This document shows, piece by piece, positions 52,237 to 61,489 of a DNA stretch of 64,000 nt. Below the pieces are notes generated by a model. That model saw only the letters and a list, made by a program, of their open reading frames with translations, ran no database searches and had not been told where the DNA came from. The position numbers and the translations under genes were made by a program. The stretch is taken from assembly GCF_026870175.2 (NCBI RefSeq), contig NZ_CP113977.2, forward strand, positions 1,240,001 through 1,304,000. The letters run 5' to 3'. The first letter of the stretch is position 1. Each line of letters opens with the position of its first letter. This DNA is from Flavobacterium aestivum (GTDB lineage Bacteria > Bacteroidota > Bacteroidia > Flavobacteriales > Flavobacteriaceae).

Positions 52237-54555
52237 CTAAACATTAGCCTCAACAGCAACTCGCATTTCTTTTGCAGCAGCAACCATTTCTACTAAAGCT
52301 TTTTTGGTTTCCGCCCAATGTCTTGTTTTTAAACCACAATCCGGATTTACCCAAAGTTGATCTATAGGGACAACAGCTGAAGCTTTTTCTAACAATTGTA
52401 CCATTTCTGTGCGTGAAGGCACACGAGGTGAGTGAATGTCATAAACGCCAGGACCTATCTCGTTAGGGTATTTAAAATCAGCAAAAACATCTAGTAACTC
52501 CATTTGAGAACGTGAACATTCAATTGTAATTACATCGGCATCCATATCGGCAATATTTTGGATAATGTCATTAAATTCGCTGTAGCACATATGGGTGTGA
52601 ATTTGAGTGTCATCTTTTACACCACTGGCAGAAATTCTAAACGCTTTTATCGCCCAATCAAGATAAGCGTTCCATTCTTCTTTGCGCAATGGCAATCCTT
52701 CGCGAATTGCAGGTTCATCAATTTGAATGATTTTGATTCCAGCTTTTTCCAAATCGACAACCTCATCACGTATTGCCAAAGCAATTTGCGTACAAGTTTC
52801 AGATCTTGGTTGGTCGTTACGTACAAATGACCACTGTAAGATAGTTACCGGACCGGTTAGCATTCCTTTTACCCATTTTGGTGTAAGAGATTGAGCAAAT
52901 TCAGCCCATTTTACAGTCATAGGGTTTGGTCTTGAAACATCACCATAAATAACAGGAGGTTTTACACAACGGCTACCATAACTTTGAACCCAGCCGTTTT
53001 TGGTAAAAGTAAATCCGTCTAATTGTTCTCCAAAATATTCTACCATATCGTTGCGTTCAAATTCTCCGTGAACCAAGACATCGATACCAGTTTCTTCTTG
53101 AAAGCGAATAGTTTCTTCGGTTTCTTGTTGAAGCAAACCATCGTATTGTTCTTGGTTCAGTTCTCCTTTTTTGAACTTAGCTCGCCAACTACGTACTTCG
53201 GTCGTTTGGGGAAACGAACCAATAGTAGTTGTTGGGAGCAAAGGAAGATTCAATACCTCTATTTGTTTTTTTCTTCGGGTAGCAAATGTGTTTTCTCGTT
53301 TTGAATCGTTTGGAGTAATAGCAGCAACACGGTTTTTTACAGCAGTGTTATGTATTAATTTAGATGTTTTTCGGTTTTCATTGGCTTTGGTGTTTTCAAT
53401 GAATTGAGTAGAACTTTCAGTTTCTAGTTCATTAGAAGCAAAAGATTTTAAAAGTGCTACTTCTTCTATTTTTTGTTTGGCAAATGCAAGCCATTGTTTG
53501 ATTTCGGGAGTCAATGTGTTATCATTGGTTTCTAAATCTAAATCGCAAGGGCTGTGAATAAGTGAACAAGAAGGTGCTATCATCACTCGATTTTGTCCAA
53601 TAGCATCAGTTGCTTTTTTGATTAAGGCTAATGATTTTTTGAAATCATTTTTCCAAATGTTTCTTCCGTCAACAACACCAAGAGAAAGCGTAGTGTTTTG
53701 AGAGAAAAGATTAGATTCTAAAATATCATCCAGTTGAGACGAACAACGTACCAGATCCAAATGCAAGGTATGTACAGGCAAGGCCAGAGCTGTGTTTATG
53801 TTCTCTCCAAAACAATCAAAATAATTAGCTAGGATTATTTTTATGCTTGGGAACTTTTTATTGATTTCATTATAAACTGTGGTAATGGTATTACGCTCTT
53901 TATCAGTTAGGTTTAAAGCCAAGAAAGGTTCGTCAAATTGAATCCATTCTGCTCCCTCAGCTTGTAATGCGCTTAGAATTTCAAAATATACTGGTAATAA
54001 TTTATCTATAAGGTCAATTCTGTGAAAACCAGCTTCTTTCTCTTTTCCTAGTAATAAATAAGAAACAGGTCCAATAAGTACAGGTTTTGTTGTGATTCCT
54101 AGTTTTTTGGCTTCAATAAATTCGGAAACTATTTTGGTCGAAAACAATTCGAACTTTTGGTTTTTTGTAAATTCTGGTACAATGTAATGATAGTTAGTAT
54201 CAAACCATTTGGTCATTTCCATGGCTACAACATCTTGGTCTTCTTTTTGAGCTCCTCTCGCCATTGCAAAATACAAATCGAGAGAGTTATTTGTTCTGGA
54301 AAATCCATGGTAACGCTCCGGAATTGCTCCAACGGTTAGCGTAAAATCCAATACTTGATCGTAAAGCGAAAAGTCATTGGATGGGATTAGATCAATACCT
54401 TTTTCGGCTTGCAATTGCCAGTTTTGTTTTCTGATAGTTGCTGCTGTAGCCAAAAGTTCTTCGGCTGAAATTTGATTGGACCAATAGGCTTCATTGGCTT
54501 TCTTTAGTTCTCTATTGCTACCAATTCTTGGGTAACCTAAGTTGTTTGTTTTCAT
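52237..54555 (-). CDS. metE: Cobalamin-independent methionine synthase
   Basis: Transfers the methyl group of 5-methyltetrahydropteroyl-triglutamate to homocysteine to make methionine, without B12. It is 772 residues with two homologous barrels. The N-terminal LGYPRIGSNRELKKANEAYW is diagnostic. The C-terminal half has the zinc ligands in THMCYSEF (His, Cys), ITIECSRS and NPDCGLKTR (Cys), plus PTTTIGSFPQTTE. No cobalamin or SAM riboswitch could be seen in the 156-bp region upstream, which instead has a divergent Lrp-type regulator that may control it. Confidence 0.97.
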   Translation of the reverse strand: MKTNNLGYPRIGSNRELKKANEAYWSNQISAEELLATAATIRKQNWQLQAEKGIDLIPSNDFSLYDQVLDFTLTVGAIPERYHGFSRTNNSLDLYFAMARGAQKEDQDVVAMEMTKWFDTNYHYIVPEFTKNQKFELFSTKIVSEFIEAKKLGITTKPVLIGPVSYLLLGKEKEAGFHRIDLIDKLLPVYFEILSALQAEGAEWIQFDEPFLALNLTDKERNTITTVYNEINKKFPSIKIILANYFDCFGENINTALALPVHTLHLDLVRCSSQLDDILESNLFSQNTTLSLGVVDGRNIWKNDFKKSLALIKKATDAIGQNRVMIAPSCSLIHSPCDLDLETNDNTLTPEIKQWLAFAKQKIEEVALLKSFASNELETESSTQFIENTKANENRKTSKLIHNTAVKNRVAAITPNDSKRENTFATRRKKQIEVLNLPLLPTTTIGSFPQTTEVRSWRAKFKKGELNQEQYDGLLQQETEETIRFQEETGIDVLVHGEFERNDMVEYFGEQLDGFTFTKNGWVQSYGSRCVKPPVIYGDVSRPNPMTVKWAEFAQSLTPKWVKGMLTGPVTILQWSFVRNDQPRSETCTQIALAIRDEVVDLEKAGIKIIQIDEPAIREGLPLRKEEWNAYLDWAIKAFRISASGVKDDTQIHTHMCYSEFNDIIQNIADMDADVITIECSRSQMELLDVFADFKYPNEIGPGVYDIHSPRVPSRTEMVQLLEKASAVVPIDQLWVNPDCGLKTRHWAETKKALVEMVAAAKEMRVAVEANV

Positions 54556-54563
54556 TTTCTGTC

Positions 54564-54711
54564 AGTTTTTTTTACTGAGCAAAGTTATTGTATTGGTAAA
54601 ATAAACTTAAATTTGTGGCTTAATTCAGTAAAATGAAGTGCATTGTGTTGTTTTGGTAGTGATTTGTCTGAAATAATGCTTTGTAATCGAATGCTGACAG
54701 TAAAAAAAACT
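54564..54711. promoter_or_regulatory. Divergent metE-lrp control region with 14-bp inverted repeat
   Basis: AGTTTTTTTTACTG (54564-54577) is repeated in inverted orientation at 54698-54711, each copy lying just outside its start codon (8 bp before metE, immediately before lrp). The two genes thus share a symmetric leader sequence, perhaps Lrp binding sites or T-tract bending elements. Confidence 0.5.
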
Positions 54712-55173
54712 ATGGAAAACATTGACTCTATCGATTTGCAAATCTTAAAACACTTGCAGGAAAACTCCAATATCAATACAAAAGAGCTGGCTAGTAAATT
54801 ATTCCTCACCGTTACACCCGTTTACGAACGTATCAAAAGACTCGAACGAGATGGTTATATTATGAAGTATGTAGCATTATTGGACAAGAAAAAACTCAAT
54901 CTCGGAATGACCGTATTTTGCAATGTTAGGCTCAAAGAGCACGCTAGAAATGTGGGAAGCAATTTTGTAAAAGATATCGTTGCTCTTCCGGAAATTATAG
55001 AATGTTACAATATTGCCGGAGATTATGATTTTATGCTGAAAATCTTGGTTGAAGATATGTCCAGCTATCAGGATTTTGTGATGAACAAACTCTCTACTAT
55101 CGAGAATATCGGGAATACTCAAAGTGTTTTTGTAATGGGTGAAATCAAACACAGTACAGCATTGGCGATTTGA
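54712..55173 (+). CDS. Lrp/AsnC family regulator, probable metE regulator
   Basis: A 153-residue Lrp-family protein; the start is the ATG at 54712 (a longer in-frame version to 54643 would run through the control region). The winged helix is IDLQILKHLQENSNINTKEL with VTPVYERIKRLERDGYI; the RAM domain has IIECYNIAGDYDFMLKI with the canonical GDYD loop. Divergent orientation from metE over 156 bp makes control of methionine synthesis likely. It differs from the Lrp at 6336 in both domains. Confidence 0.93.
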   Translation: MENIDSIDLQILKHLQENSNINTKELASKLFLTVTPVYERIKRLERDGYIMKYVALLDKKKLNLGMTVFCNVRLKEHARNVGSNFVKDIVALPEIIECYNIAGDYDFMLKILVEDMSSYQDFVMNKLSTIENIGNTQSVFVMGEIKHSTALAI

Positions 55174-55393
55174 TCAAAGGCAGGTTTCATGACTTGTAGC
55201 ATTTTTTTATTTTTGACATACAATGAATCTTGTTTCAGATAAAGACTTTTTCGTTGCCTAATTGATCGAACAAAGTATTTTTTGGTAATGTAATAGAAAG
55301 CTTTGGGAATAACTATTGTGAAAATAATTCCTTATATTTGAGGTAGTTATGTAATGGTTGGTCTTTTTTCTATAGTATTAAAAAACAATAGGT

Positions 55394-55873
55394 ATGGAAA
55401 ATAAAAAGTTTACAGTTACCGATGATTTGCTGGCATCTCGAGCTCAGCGCTTTTTGAATTTTATTATTGATTTAGCAGTTCAATATGTTATTTGGATTAC
55501 GGTGGGGACAACTATTGTTATAATTGCTGATGTGACCAACAGTTATGCGCTGCATAATTGGATTGTATCTATGGGAAAAATAGCAAAAGGGATTTCTTTT
55601 GCCGTGATTTCAGTATTTTACTATTATTTGACAGAACTGTATTTTTCTCGATCTGTTGCGAAATTTTTGACCATGACTTATGTTATAATGAAAGACGGGT
55701 CAAAACCTACTTATAAAATAATTTTTAAACGTACACTTTGCAGATTAATCCCTTTTGAGGCTTTTTCTTTTTTGTTTGGCACCTCAGGAGGATGGCATGA
55801 TACAATTTCACAAACTTATGTGGTGAAAAAAACCGAGTTTGAGAAAAAAAAGAGGATTATAGTACTTCCTTAA
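55394..55873 (+). CDS. RDD family membrane protein
   Basis: A 159-residue integral membrane protein of the RDD family. The name-giving Arg-Asp-Asp pattern is seen in ASRAQRFLNFIIDLAVQYVIW, with the first helix; two more helices follow, and the loop RSVAKFLTMTYVIMKDGSKP is typical. Function unknown; some relatives act in ion exchange or envelope stress. Monocistronic with its own terminator; the 220 bp upstream hold no recognised feature. Confidence 0.88.
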   Translation: MENKKFTVTDDLLASRAQRFLNFIIDLAVQYVIWITVGTTIVIIADVTNSYALHNWIVSMGKIAKGISFAVISVFYYYLTELYFSRSVAKFLTMTYVIMKDGSKPTYKIIFKRTLCRLIPFEAFSFLFGTSGGWHDTISQTYVVKKTEFEKKKRIIVLP

Positions 55874-55898
55874 AAAGGCAAAAAAATAAAATAGTAAT

Positions 55899-55926
55899 CA
55901 AAAGCGGTCAATTTAGACCGCTTTTG
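55899..55926 (+). terminator. Terminator of the RDD gene
   Basis: An 11-bp perfect stem (55899-55909 with 55916-55926) and a 6-nt loop, with a T-rich run. Confidence 0.85.
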
Positions 55927-55960
55927 TTTTGAATAAAATAATCAAATTCGATATTTCCTC

Positions 55961-55968
55961 TATCTTTG
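55961..55968 (+). promoter_or_regulatory. -7 promoter element of dgt
   Basis: TATCTTTG matches TAnnTTTG exactly, 39 bp before the ATG at 56008. Confidence 0.5.
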
Positions 55969-56007
55969 GGGCTATTCTAAATAAACAATTTAAAATTTAA
56001 AATCAGA

Positions 56008-57354
56008 ATGAACTGGGAACAACTATTATCACTAAAAAGACAAGGGGACACAGGTAAACGTTTACGAATTGAACAAGACGATACGCGTTTGGGTTTTGAA
56101 GTCGATTATGATCGTATAATATTCTCTGCTGCTTTTAGAAGTTTACAGGATAAAACACAAGTGATACCATTATCAAAAACTGATTTTGTACATACTAGAT
56201 TGACACATAGTCTTGAGGTTTCGGTTGTGGGACGATCATTGGGTAGATTGGTCGGTAAAAAAATTATAGAAAAATATCCTTACCTACAGGACGTTCATGG
56301 TTATCAGATGAACGATTTTGGAGCCATAGTTGCAGCAGCATCCTTAGCACATGACATAGGAAATCCTCCTTTTGGCCACTCAGGAGAAAAAGCCATAGGC
56401 GAATATTTTTCTATCGGGAAAGGACAAAAGTACAAAGATCAGTTAACCGATAAGGAATGGCAAGACTTGATTGATTTTGAGGGGAATGCCAATGGATTTT
56501 CGGTTTTGAATAGTTCAAGACCAGGAGTAGAGGGTAGTTTGAGATTGTCGTTTGCAACGCTTGGTGCTTTTATGAAATACCCAAAAGAAAGTTTGCCTAA
56601 AAAACCAACCCGAAATATTGCTGATAAGAAATATGGTTTTTTTCAAACCGATAAATCTTTTTTTCAGGAAGTAGCTTCAGATATGGGGATGATTGCCAAT
56701 AAAACAGGAGAAGATATTGGTTATGAAAGGCATCCATTAGCCTATCTAGTCGAAGCTGCAGATGATATTTGTTACACTATTATTGATTTTGAAGACGGAA
56801 TCAATTTAGGTTTGGTTTCAGAAGATTTTGCGTTAGAGTATCTAATCAAGTTAGTAAAAGACAGTATAGATACTTCAAAATATAAAACATTAGAAACAAA
56901 AGAAGACCGAATCAGTTACTTGCGTGCTTTGGCTATTGGTAGTTTGATTAATGATGCCGTAAAAGTCTTTGTAGAAAATGAAGAAGCCATTCTGAGTGGT
57001 AATTTCCCTTTTGCTTTAACCGATAAAAGCAAATACAAAGCTCAAATGGATGATATCATCAAGATTAGTGTCAAGAATATCTATCAAAGCCGTGAAGTTA
57101 TAGAGAAAGAGATTGTAGGCTATCAGATTATACAAACATTATTAGATAAATTCATAACAGCATTCAATAACAAATTTGATGGCAAAATGTCAAATTACGA
57201 TTCGTTAATGCTAAAAATGTTACCGGAAAAACATCAAATCGAAAAGGAAAATTTATACCAAAGACTGTTGCATATTTGTCAATATGTTTCTCTTTTGACC
57301 GATGGGAATGCGTTGAAATTATATGAAATGATACAGGGAAGACAAAAGGACTAA
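56008..57354 (+). CDS. dgt: Deoxyguanosinetriphosphate triphosphohydrolase (HD domain)
   Basis: Hydrolyses dGTP (or other dNTPs) to the nucleoside and triphosphate. It is 448 residues. The HD-domain metal residues are seen in THSLEVSVVGRSLG, ASLAHDIGNPPFGHSGE (His-Asp) and YLVEAADDICYTIIDFEDG. The N-terminal FEVDYDRIIFSAAFRSLQDKTQV is diagnostic of the family and contacts the nucleotide. It overlaps the convergent DUF3078 gene by 4 bp, with no terminator between. Confidence 0.95.
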   Translation: MNWEQLLSLKRQGDTGKRLRIEQDDTRLGFEVDYDRIIFSAAFRSLQDKTQVIPLSKTDFVHTRLTHSLEVSVVGRSLGRLVGKKIIEKYPYLQDVHGYQMNDFGAIVAAASLAHDIGNPPFGHSGEKAIGEYFSIGKGQKYKDQLTDKEWQDLIDFEGNANGFSVLNSSRPGVEGSLRLSFATLGAFMKYPKESLPKKPTRNIADKKYGFFQTDKSFFQEVASDMGMIANKTGEDIGYERHPLAYLVEAADDICYTIIDFEDGINLGLVSEDFALEYLIKLVKDSIDTSKYKTLETKEDRISYLRALAIGSLINDAVKVFVENEEAILSGNFPFALTDKSKYKAQMDDIIKISVKNIYQSREVIEKEIVGYQIIQTLLDKFITAFNNKFDGKMSNYDSLMLKMLPEKHQIEKENLYQRLLHICQYVSLLTDGNALKLYEMIQGRQKD

Positions 57355-58340
57355 AAATTATATTCAAGACCTATTCCCAGGGATTGTTTTAATTGAATTT
57401 CGGCTCCTTTATTTACAGAAACACCATTTTCAATTTCAACGATCTCAATGTCTTCATCGTATAGTAAATTGAGTCCGATGTTCGCTTTGACGTGATTGTT
57501 TACTTTGAAATCTGCTTGAAATTGCCAGTCTACATCTATATTGCCAAAATTATGGAGGTAGTCAGTGTATAAACTCAGTCGGTTTTTAATTGTTATGTTA
57601 GTGACAATTTCTCTTTCGAAATAGCTGGTTGCTAAAATACCTAACTCGGTTTTTGACTTTTTTCCTTTTGTGATCAGATTTCCCTGAGCGTCATAGGTTG
57701 CTTTGGTTACACCATAAGCTCCTTGATTGGCCAGAGTTTGATCCAGAACCATTGTATTCTTTAATGTTAAGGGAGATAAGTATATATTTAGTTTCTCAGC
57801 TTTATATATATATTCAGATCCAACCCCTAGAAAGGTGTAGGCAGGAGCAAATGGTTTGGATATAGGTTTCTCAGTATTGGGGTAATTATATCCGTTTGAG
57901 AATTGAGTGTTGAAGTTGAATTTTGCTGAATGGTACCAATTCGATAAAGTATCTTTTCTATAACCGTAAGTAGAGTTAATTCTAAATACATCATCTGTTT
58001 TTCTGAGTTCAACTCCTTCTTGTTTGTTTAAGCCGTACTTAAAAATAAGTTCATTTGACCAAACTTGGTATTCGTCTTTATAATCTCGTTTAAGGTGACC
58101 TTTTAGCAATCCGGTAATAGAACTTGTTCCCCCTGCGCTCCAGTTGACAAATGCAATCTCTGCAATGTCTACACCAAGACTGTTTTTGTTCGTCCAATGC
58201 GAAATAGTGTCTGGCTTTGCCGTTGCAATAGTATTTTTAGAGATAGTATCAGTTTTACTTGTGATTATTTTTACTTGAGAGAAACTACATACGGAAAATA
58301 ATAGAAATAGAATTACAAAGGGTTTTGTTAAAAAGCTCAT
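57351..58340 (-). CDS. DUF3078 outer-membrane protein
   Basis: A 329-residue protein with a signal peptide (ending VCSFSQ) and the DUF3078 pattern: HWTNKNSLGVDIAEIAFVNWSAGGTSS, where the SAGG block is typical, then repeated strands suggesting a barrel (YSKRYDY-like TKTELGILATSYFER), ending in LGIGLEYNF with a terminal Phe. Such proteins are likely outer-membrane barrels; the function is unknown. Its gene lies 41 bp upstream of no other gene on its strand except dxs (58382), so a shared transcript with dxs is possible. Confidence 0.82.
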   Translation of the reverse strand: MSFLTKPFVILFLLFSVCSFSQVKIITSKTDTISKNTIATAKPDTISHWTNKNSLGVDIAEIAFVNWSAGGTSSITGLLKGHLKRDYKDEYQVWSNELIFKYGLNKQEGVELRKTDDVFRINSTYGYRKDTLSNWYHSAKFNFNTQFSNGYNYPNTEKPISKPFAPAYTFLGVGSEYIYKAEKLNIYLSPLTLKNTMVLDQTLANQGAYGVTKATYDAQGNLITKGKKSKTELGILATSYFEREIVTNITIKNRLSLYTDYLHNFGNIDVDWQFQADFKVNNHVKANIGLNLLYDEDIEIVEIENGVSVNKGAEIQLKQSLGIGLEYNF

Positions 58341-58381
58341 AGTAGAATGGTGGTATCTTTAAGAGCGCAAAATAATTAATT

Positions 58382-60163
58382 TCAATAACTTGAGAAAATA
58401 ATTTCTAAACTATCAACAGAAATTCTACTATATCGTTGTAGTTCATCAATGCTCCCTTGCTCTATAAATTCATCAGGAATACCCAGTGTTTTTATGTTGG
58501 AATTATAATTATGAGCTGCAGCAAATTCTAAAATGGCACTTCCAAAACCACCTTTTATTACTCCGTCCTCAATAGTAATTATAGATTCGTATTTGGTAAA
58601 AATAGAGTACAATTCTTTTTCGTCTAATGGTTTGATAAATGCAAAATCATAATGGGAGAAATTTTCTGGATTTTGAGTTTTGGCTATAGCCAAAGAGACA
58701 TTGTTCCCAATAGTGCCGGTTGATAAAATGGCTACTTTTGATCCACTTTTGAGTAGTTTTGCTTTTCCAATTTCTATTTTTTCATATTTTCCAAGATGGT
58801 CAGCTTCCCAGTTAACTATAACACCACGGCCACGAGGGTAGCGAATGGCGATAGGATGGTTTAGACCCAATTGGGCAGTATATAAAATGTTTTGTAAATC
58901 AATTTCATTGAGAGGAGCATAAATTATCATGTTAGGTACACAACGCAAATACGCCAGATCAAAAACACCGTGATGGGTAGCTCCGTCCTCGCCAACCAAA
59001 CCCGCTCGATCTAAACAAAAAATTACTGGTAAATTCTGTAGAGCCACGTCATGAATCACCTGGTCATATGCACGCTGTAAAAAAGTAGAATAAATGTTGC
59101 AATAAACAATCATTCCTTGTGTAGCCATTCCTGCAGACAGAGTTACTGCATGTTGTTCTGCAATACCTACGTCAAAAGCGCGCTCTGGAAAGGCATCCAT
59201 CATAAATTTTAAGGAACAGCCAGACGGCATTGCCGGTGTGATACCTACAATCTTTTCATTCTTTTTAGCTAAATCCAATATTGTTAATCCAAAAACATCT
59301 TGGTATTTCGGAGGTAAATTTTCTTCAGATTTTGGTATGATTTCACCAGTAGCGGCATCAAATTTACCGGGAGCATGGTACTTTACCTGATTTTCTTCTG
59401 CTTGTTGGAGACCTTTGCCTTTGGTGGTAATAATATGTAAAAACTTTGGCCCTTTTATTTTTTGCAAACGTTTCAGTTCTTTGATTACCGCAAAAATATC
59501 ATTGCCATCAATAGGACCAGAGTAATCAAAATTCAATGACCGAATCATATTATTCTGTTTCGGATTTTTTCCTTCTTTTACGGAAGTGAGATATTTTTTG
59601 AGGGCACCCACACTTGGGTCAATCCCGATAGCATTATCATTAAGGATTACCAATAAATTAGCATCGGTAACTCCAGCGTGATTAAGACCTTCAAAAGCCA
59701 TTCCTGAGGCTATAGAAGCATCACCAATAACGGCTATATGTTGTTTTTCGAAATCGCCTTTTAAATTAGAAGCAATCGCCATTCCCAGTGCTGCCGAAAT
59801 AGAAGTAGAGGAGTGGCCAACGCCAAAAGTATCATAAATGCTTTCGCTTCTTTTAGGGAAACCGGAAATACCACCCAATTGACGATTGGTATGAAAAATG
59901 GTTCTTCTTTCGGTCAATATTTTATGTCCGTAAGCTTGATGTCCCACATCCCAAACTAATAAATCTTCGGGTGTGTTAAAAACATAATGCAAAGCGATCG
60001 TGAGTTCCACCACACCAAGGCTGGCGCCAAGATGTCCTTCTTTGGTAGCAACAATATTGATTATAAAATCACGTAATTCTTGAGCCAATTGAGGAAGTTG
60101 CGCTTCATCAAGTAAGCGTAAATCTATTGGCGAATGGATATGTTCGAGTAAGTTGCTTTTCAT
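58382..60163 (-). CDS. dxs: 1-deoxy-D-xylulose-5-phosphate synthase
   Basis: Thiamine-diphosphate enzyme that starts the MEP isoprenoid pathway from pyruvate and glyceraldehyde-3-phosphate. It is 593 residues, slightly shorter than the E. coli type. Visible are HLGASLGVVELTIALHYVF, the GHQAYGHKIL block, the ThDP-metal segment (GDASIASGMAFEGL, with GDA instead of GDG, then NDNAIGIDPSVG), the catalytic Glu in GIAEQHAVTLSAG, and GEDGATHHGVFDLAYLR. It may be cotranscribed with DUF3078 downstream. Confidence 0.96.
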   Translation of the reverse strand: MKSNLLEHIHSPIDLRLLDEAQLPQLAQELRDFIINIVATKEGHLGASLGVVELTIALHYVFNTPEDLLVWDVGHQAYGHKILTERRTIFHTNRQLGGISGFPKRSESIYDTFGVGHSSTSISAALGMAIASNLKGDFEKQHIAVIGDASIASGMAFEGLNHAGVTDANLLVILNDNAIGIDPSVGALKKYLTSVKEGKNPKQNNMIRSLNFDYSGPIDGNDIFAVIKELKRLQKIKGPKFLHIITTKGKGLQQAEENQVKYHAPGKFDAATGEIIPKSEENLPPKYQDVFGLTILDLAKKNEKIVGITPAMPSGCSLKFMMDAFPERAFDVGIAEQHAVTLSAGMATQGMIVYCNIYSTFLQRAYDQVIHDVALQNLPVIFCLDRAGLVGEDGATHHGVFDLAYLRCVPNMIIYAPLNEIDLQNILYTAQLGLNHPIAIRYPRGRGVIVNWEADHLGKYEKIEIGKAKLLKSGSKVAILSTGTIGNNVSLAIAKTQNPENFSHYDFAFIKPLDEKELYSIFTKYESIITIEDGVIKGGFGSAILEFAAAHNYNSNIKTLGIPDEFIEQGSIDELQRYSRISVDSLEIIFSSY

Positions 60164-60202
60164 TATAGTTTAAAAAGCGAATTTACGGTTTTAAATTTAA
60201 AA

Positions 60203-60799
60203 TTACTCAGGTTTTAAAGTGTCAACAACTCTTTCAGGTGGCATTTCAATAATACCCATCAAAACTCCTTCATTGATGACTTCTTTTTTAGAACTACATT
60301 TTTTTGTTTTTGTTTGTGGTTTTACAAATTTAACTTGGACCATTTTAGGAGGTGGAGGTGGAGGAAGCTTATGTAAAGTATCGTTGGGATCGTATTTTAC
60401 ATCACCAACCATAATTTTATCAGTTTCTGCTTTAGGCTCGTTTATAACTTCAATTTTGTCAATTTTTTGTTTGTTTCCGTTTTTATCGGCACAACTAAAC
60501 AAAGTAGTTCCCATTGCTATAAACAAAGCCAATAGAAACATTTTGTGATAATGGGTTTGCGAATATAAAACTTGATTAGGAATTTGAATAGTCAAGGAAT
60601 CCAATTGTGAATTTTTAAATCTTCCGCAAACATTGTTGTGCTGTTGAAAATAGGCCTGAATTTCATCAGGCAGCATATCGGTAAAATCGACTACGTTTTT
60701 GGAACAGCTTCCACAAAATCGGCCATTATCATTTGGAGTCATTTTGTCCCAATCTTCGTGGCAGGGTTTAGGAATGGTTATTTTGTGATTTGTATTCAT
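60203..60799 (-). CDS. Conserved protein with Cys-rich N-terminus and one membrane helix
   Basis: A 198-residue protein seen in many Bacteroidetes in variable contexts. The N-terminal 60 residues (KPCHEDWDKMTP, GRFCGSCSKNVVDFT) carry a conserved Cys cluster, with no signal peptide; a membrane helix follows (about 86-103), and then a proline-rich periplasmic part (LPPPPPPKMVQVKF) like TonB-type linkers. It may be a small envelope adaptor or an energy-transducer relative; no TonB C-terminal domain could be confirmed. Monocistronic, divergent from tadA. Confidence 0.6.
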   Translation of the reverse strand: MNTNHKITIPKPCHEDWDKMTPNDNGRFCGSCSKNVVDFTDMLPDEIQAYFQQHNNVCGRFKNSQLDSLTIQIPNQVLYSQTHYHKMFLLALFIAMGTTLFSCADKNGNKQKIDKIEVINEPKAETDKIMVGDVKYDPNDTLHKLPPPPPPKMVQVKFVKPQTKTKKCSSKKEVINEGVLMGIIEMPPERVVDTLKPE

Positions 60800-60847
60800 A
60801 AAATTGATTAATGAATTTTAAAAGTAATAAAAATTAGTTCAAAAGTG

Positions 60848-60855
60848 TATTTTTG
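60848..60855 (+). promoter_or_regulatory. -7 element 4 nt before the tadA start (leaderless)
   Basis: TATTTTTG matches TAnnTTTG and ends 4 nt before the ATG at 60860. The protein N-terminus from this ATG matches the TadA family, so the start is well supported and the mRNA should have no 5' leader. Confidence 0.55.
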
Positions 60856-60859
60856 TTTT

Positions 60860-61303
60860 ATGGAAAACATTTTTACGGACGAGTACTTTATGAAAAAAGC
60901 TTTGCAGGAAGCTGAAATGGCTTTTGAAAAAGGTGAAATTCCCGTAGGAGCTATAGTTGTAGTAAATAATACTGTTATAGCCAGAACCCATAATTTGACT
61001 GAATTATTGAATGATGTCACTGCTCACGCCGAAATGCAAGCCATAACAGCGGCTGCCAATTTCCTTGGTGGAAAATACCTAAAAGATTGCACTCTCTATG
61101 TTACTCTGGAACCTTGCCAGATGTGTGCTGGTGCTTTATATTGGAGTCAAATAACCAAGATTGTTTATGGTGCCAGTGATGACCACCGTGGTTTTATGAA
61201 AATGGGAACTAAACTGCATCCCAAAACCGTTGTTGTTCGTGGCGTTATGGCCAATGAAGCTTCGGAACTTATGAAACGTTTTTTTGCTGAGAGGAGAAAA
61301 TGA
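60860..61303 (+). CDS. tadA: tRNA-specific adenosine deaminase
   Basis: Deaminates A34 to inosine in tRNA-Arg(ACG). It is 147 residues from the ATG at 60860. The zinc site is seen as TAHAEMQAITA (His and catalytic Glu) and LEPCQMCAGALYWSQI (two Cys). The start of the domain, EYFMKKALQEAEMAFEKGEIPVGA, matches TadA closely, and the C-terminal helix with MKRFFAERRK is typical. It has its own promoter. Confidence 0.95.
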   Translation: MENIFTDEYFMKKALQEAEMAFEKGEIPVGAIVVVNNTVIARTHNLTELLNDVTAHAEMQAITAAANFLGGKYLKDCTLYVTLEPCQMCAGALYWSQITKIVYGASDDHRGFMKMGTKLHPKTVVVRGVMANEASELMKRFFAERRK

Positions 61304-61339
61304 AATAAATTATTTCTTTTATATCATTTTTTAAATTCA

Positions 61340-61419
61340 ACTATAGCCCAAGGTTTCAACCTTGGGTAACGGATTGATTTAACGTAACGTCTCCCAAGGT
61401 TGAAACCTTGGGCTATAGT
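61340..61419. repeat. REP-like inverted repeat pair
   Basis: Two 27-bp arms (61340-61366 and 61393-61419) are exact reverse complements across a 26-nt spacer. Each arm contains its own palindrome, CCCAAGGTTTCAACCTTGGG and its complement, so the unit is a pair of REP-type hairpins in inverted orientation, like a BIME. Such repeats are often tied to REP-associated (RAYT) transposases; none is in this window. Confidence 0.8.
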
Positions 61420-61489
61420 AAATAAAAATAAAACAACCGCGACATAAAGAAAATCAGTAATCTATTTATGGAATGCTAAACTTCTAAAT

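Noticed and set aside
54556..54711. Cobalamin or SAM riboswitch in front of metE
   Set aside because: No conserved riboswitch boxes or multi-stem fold could be found in the short 156-bp region.
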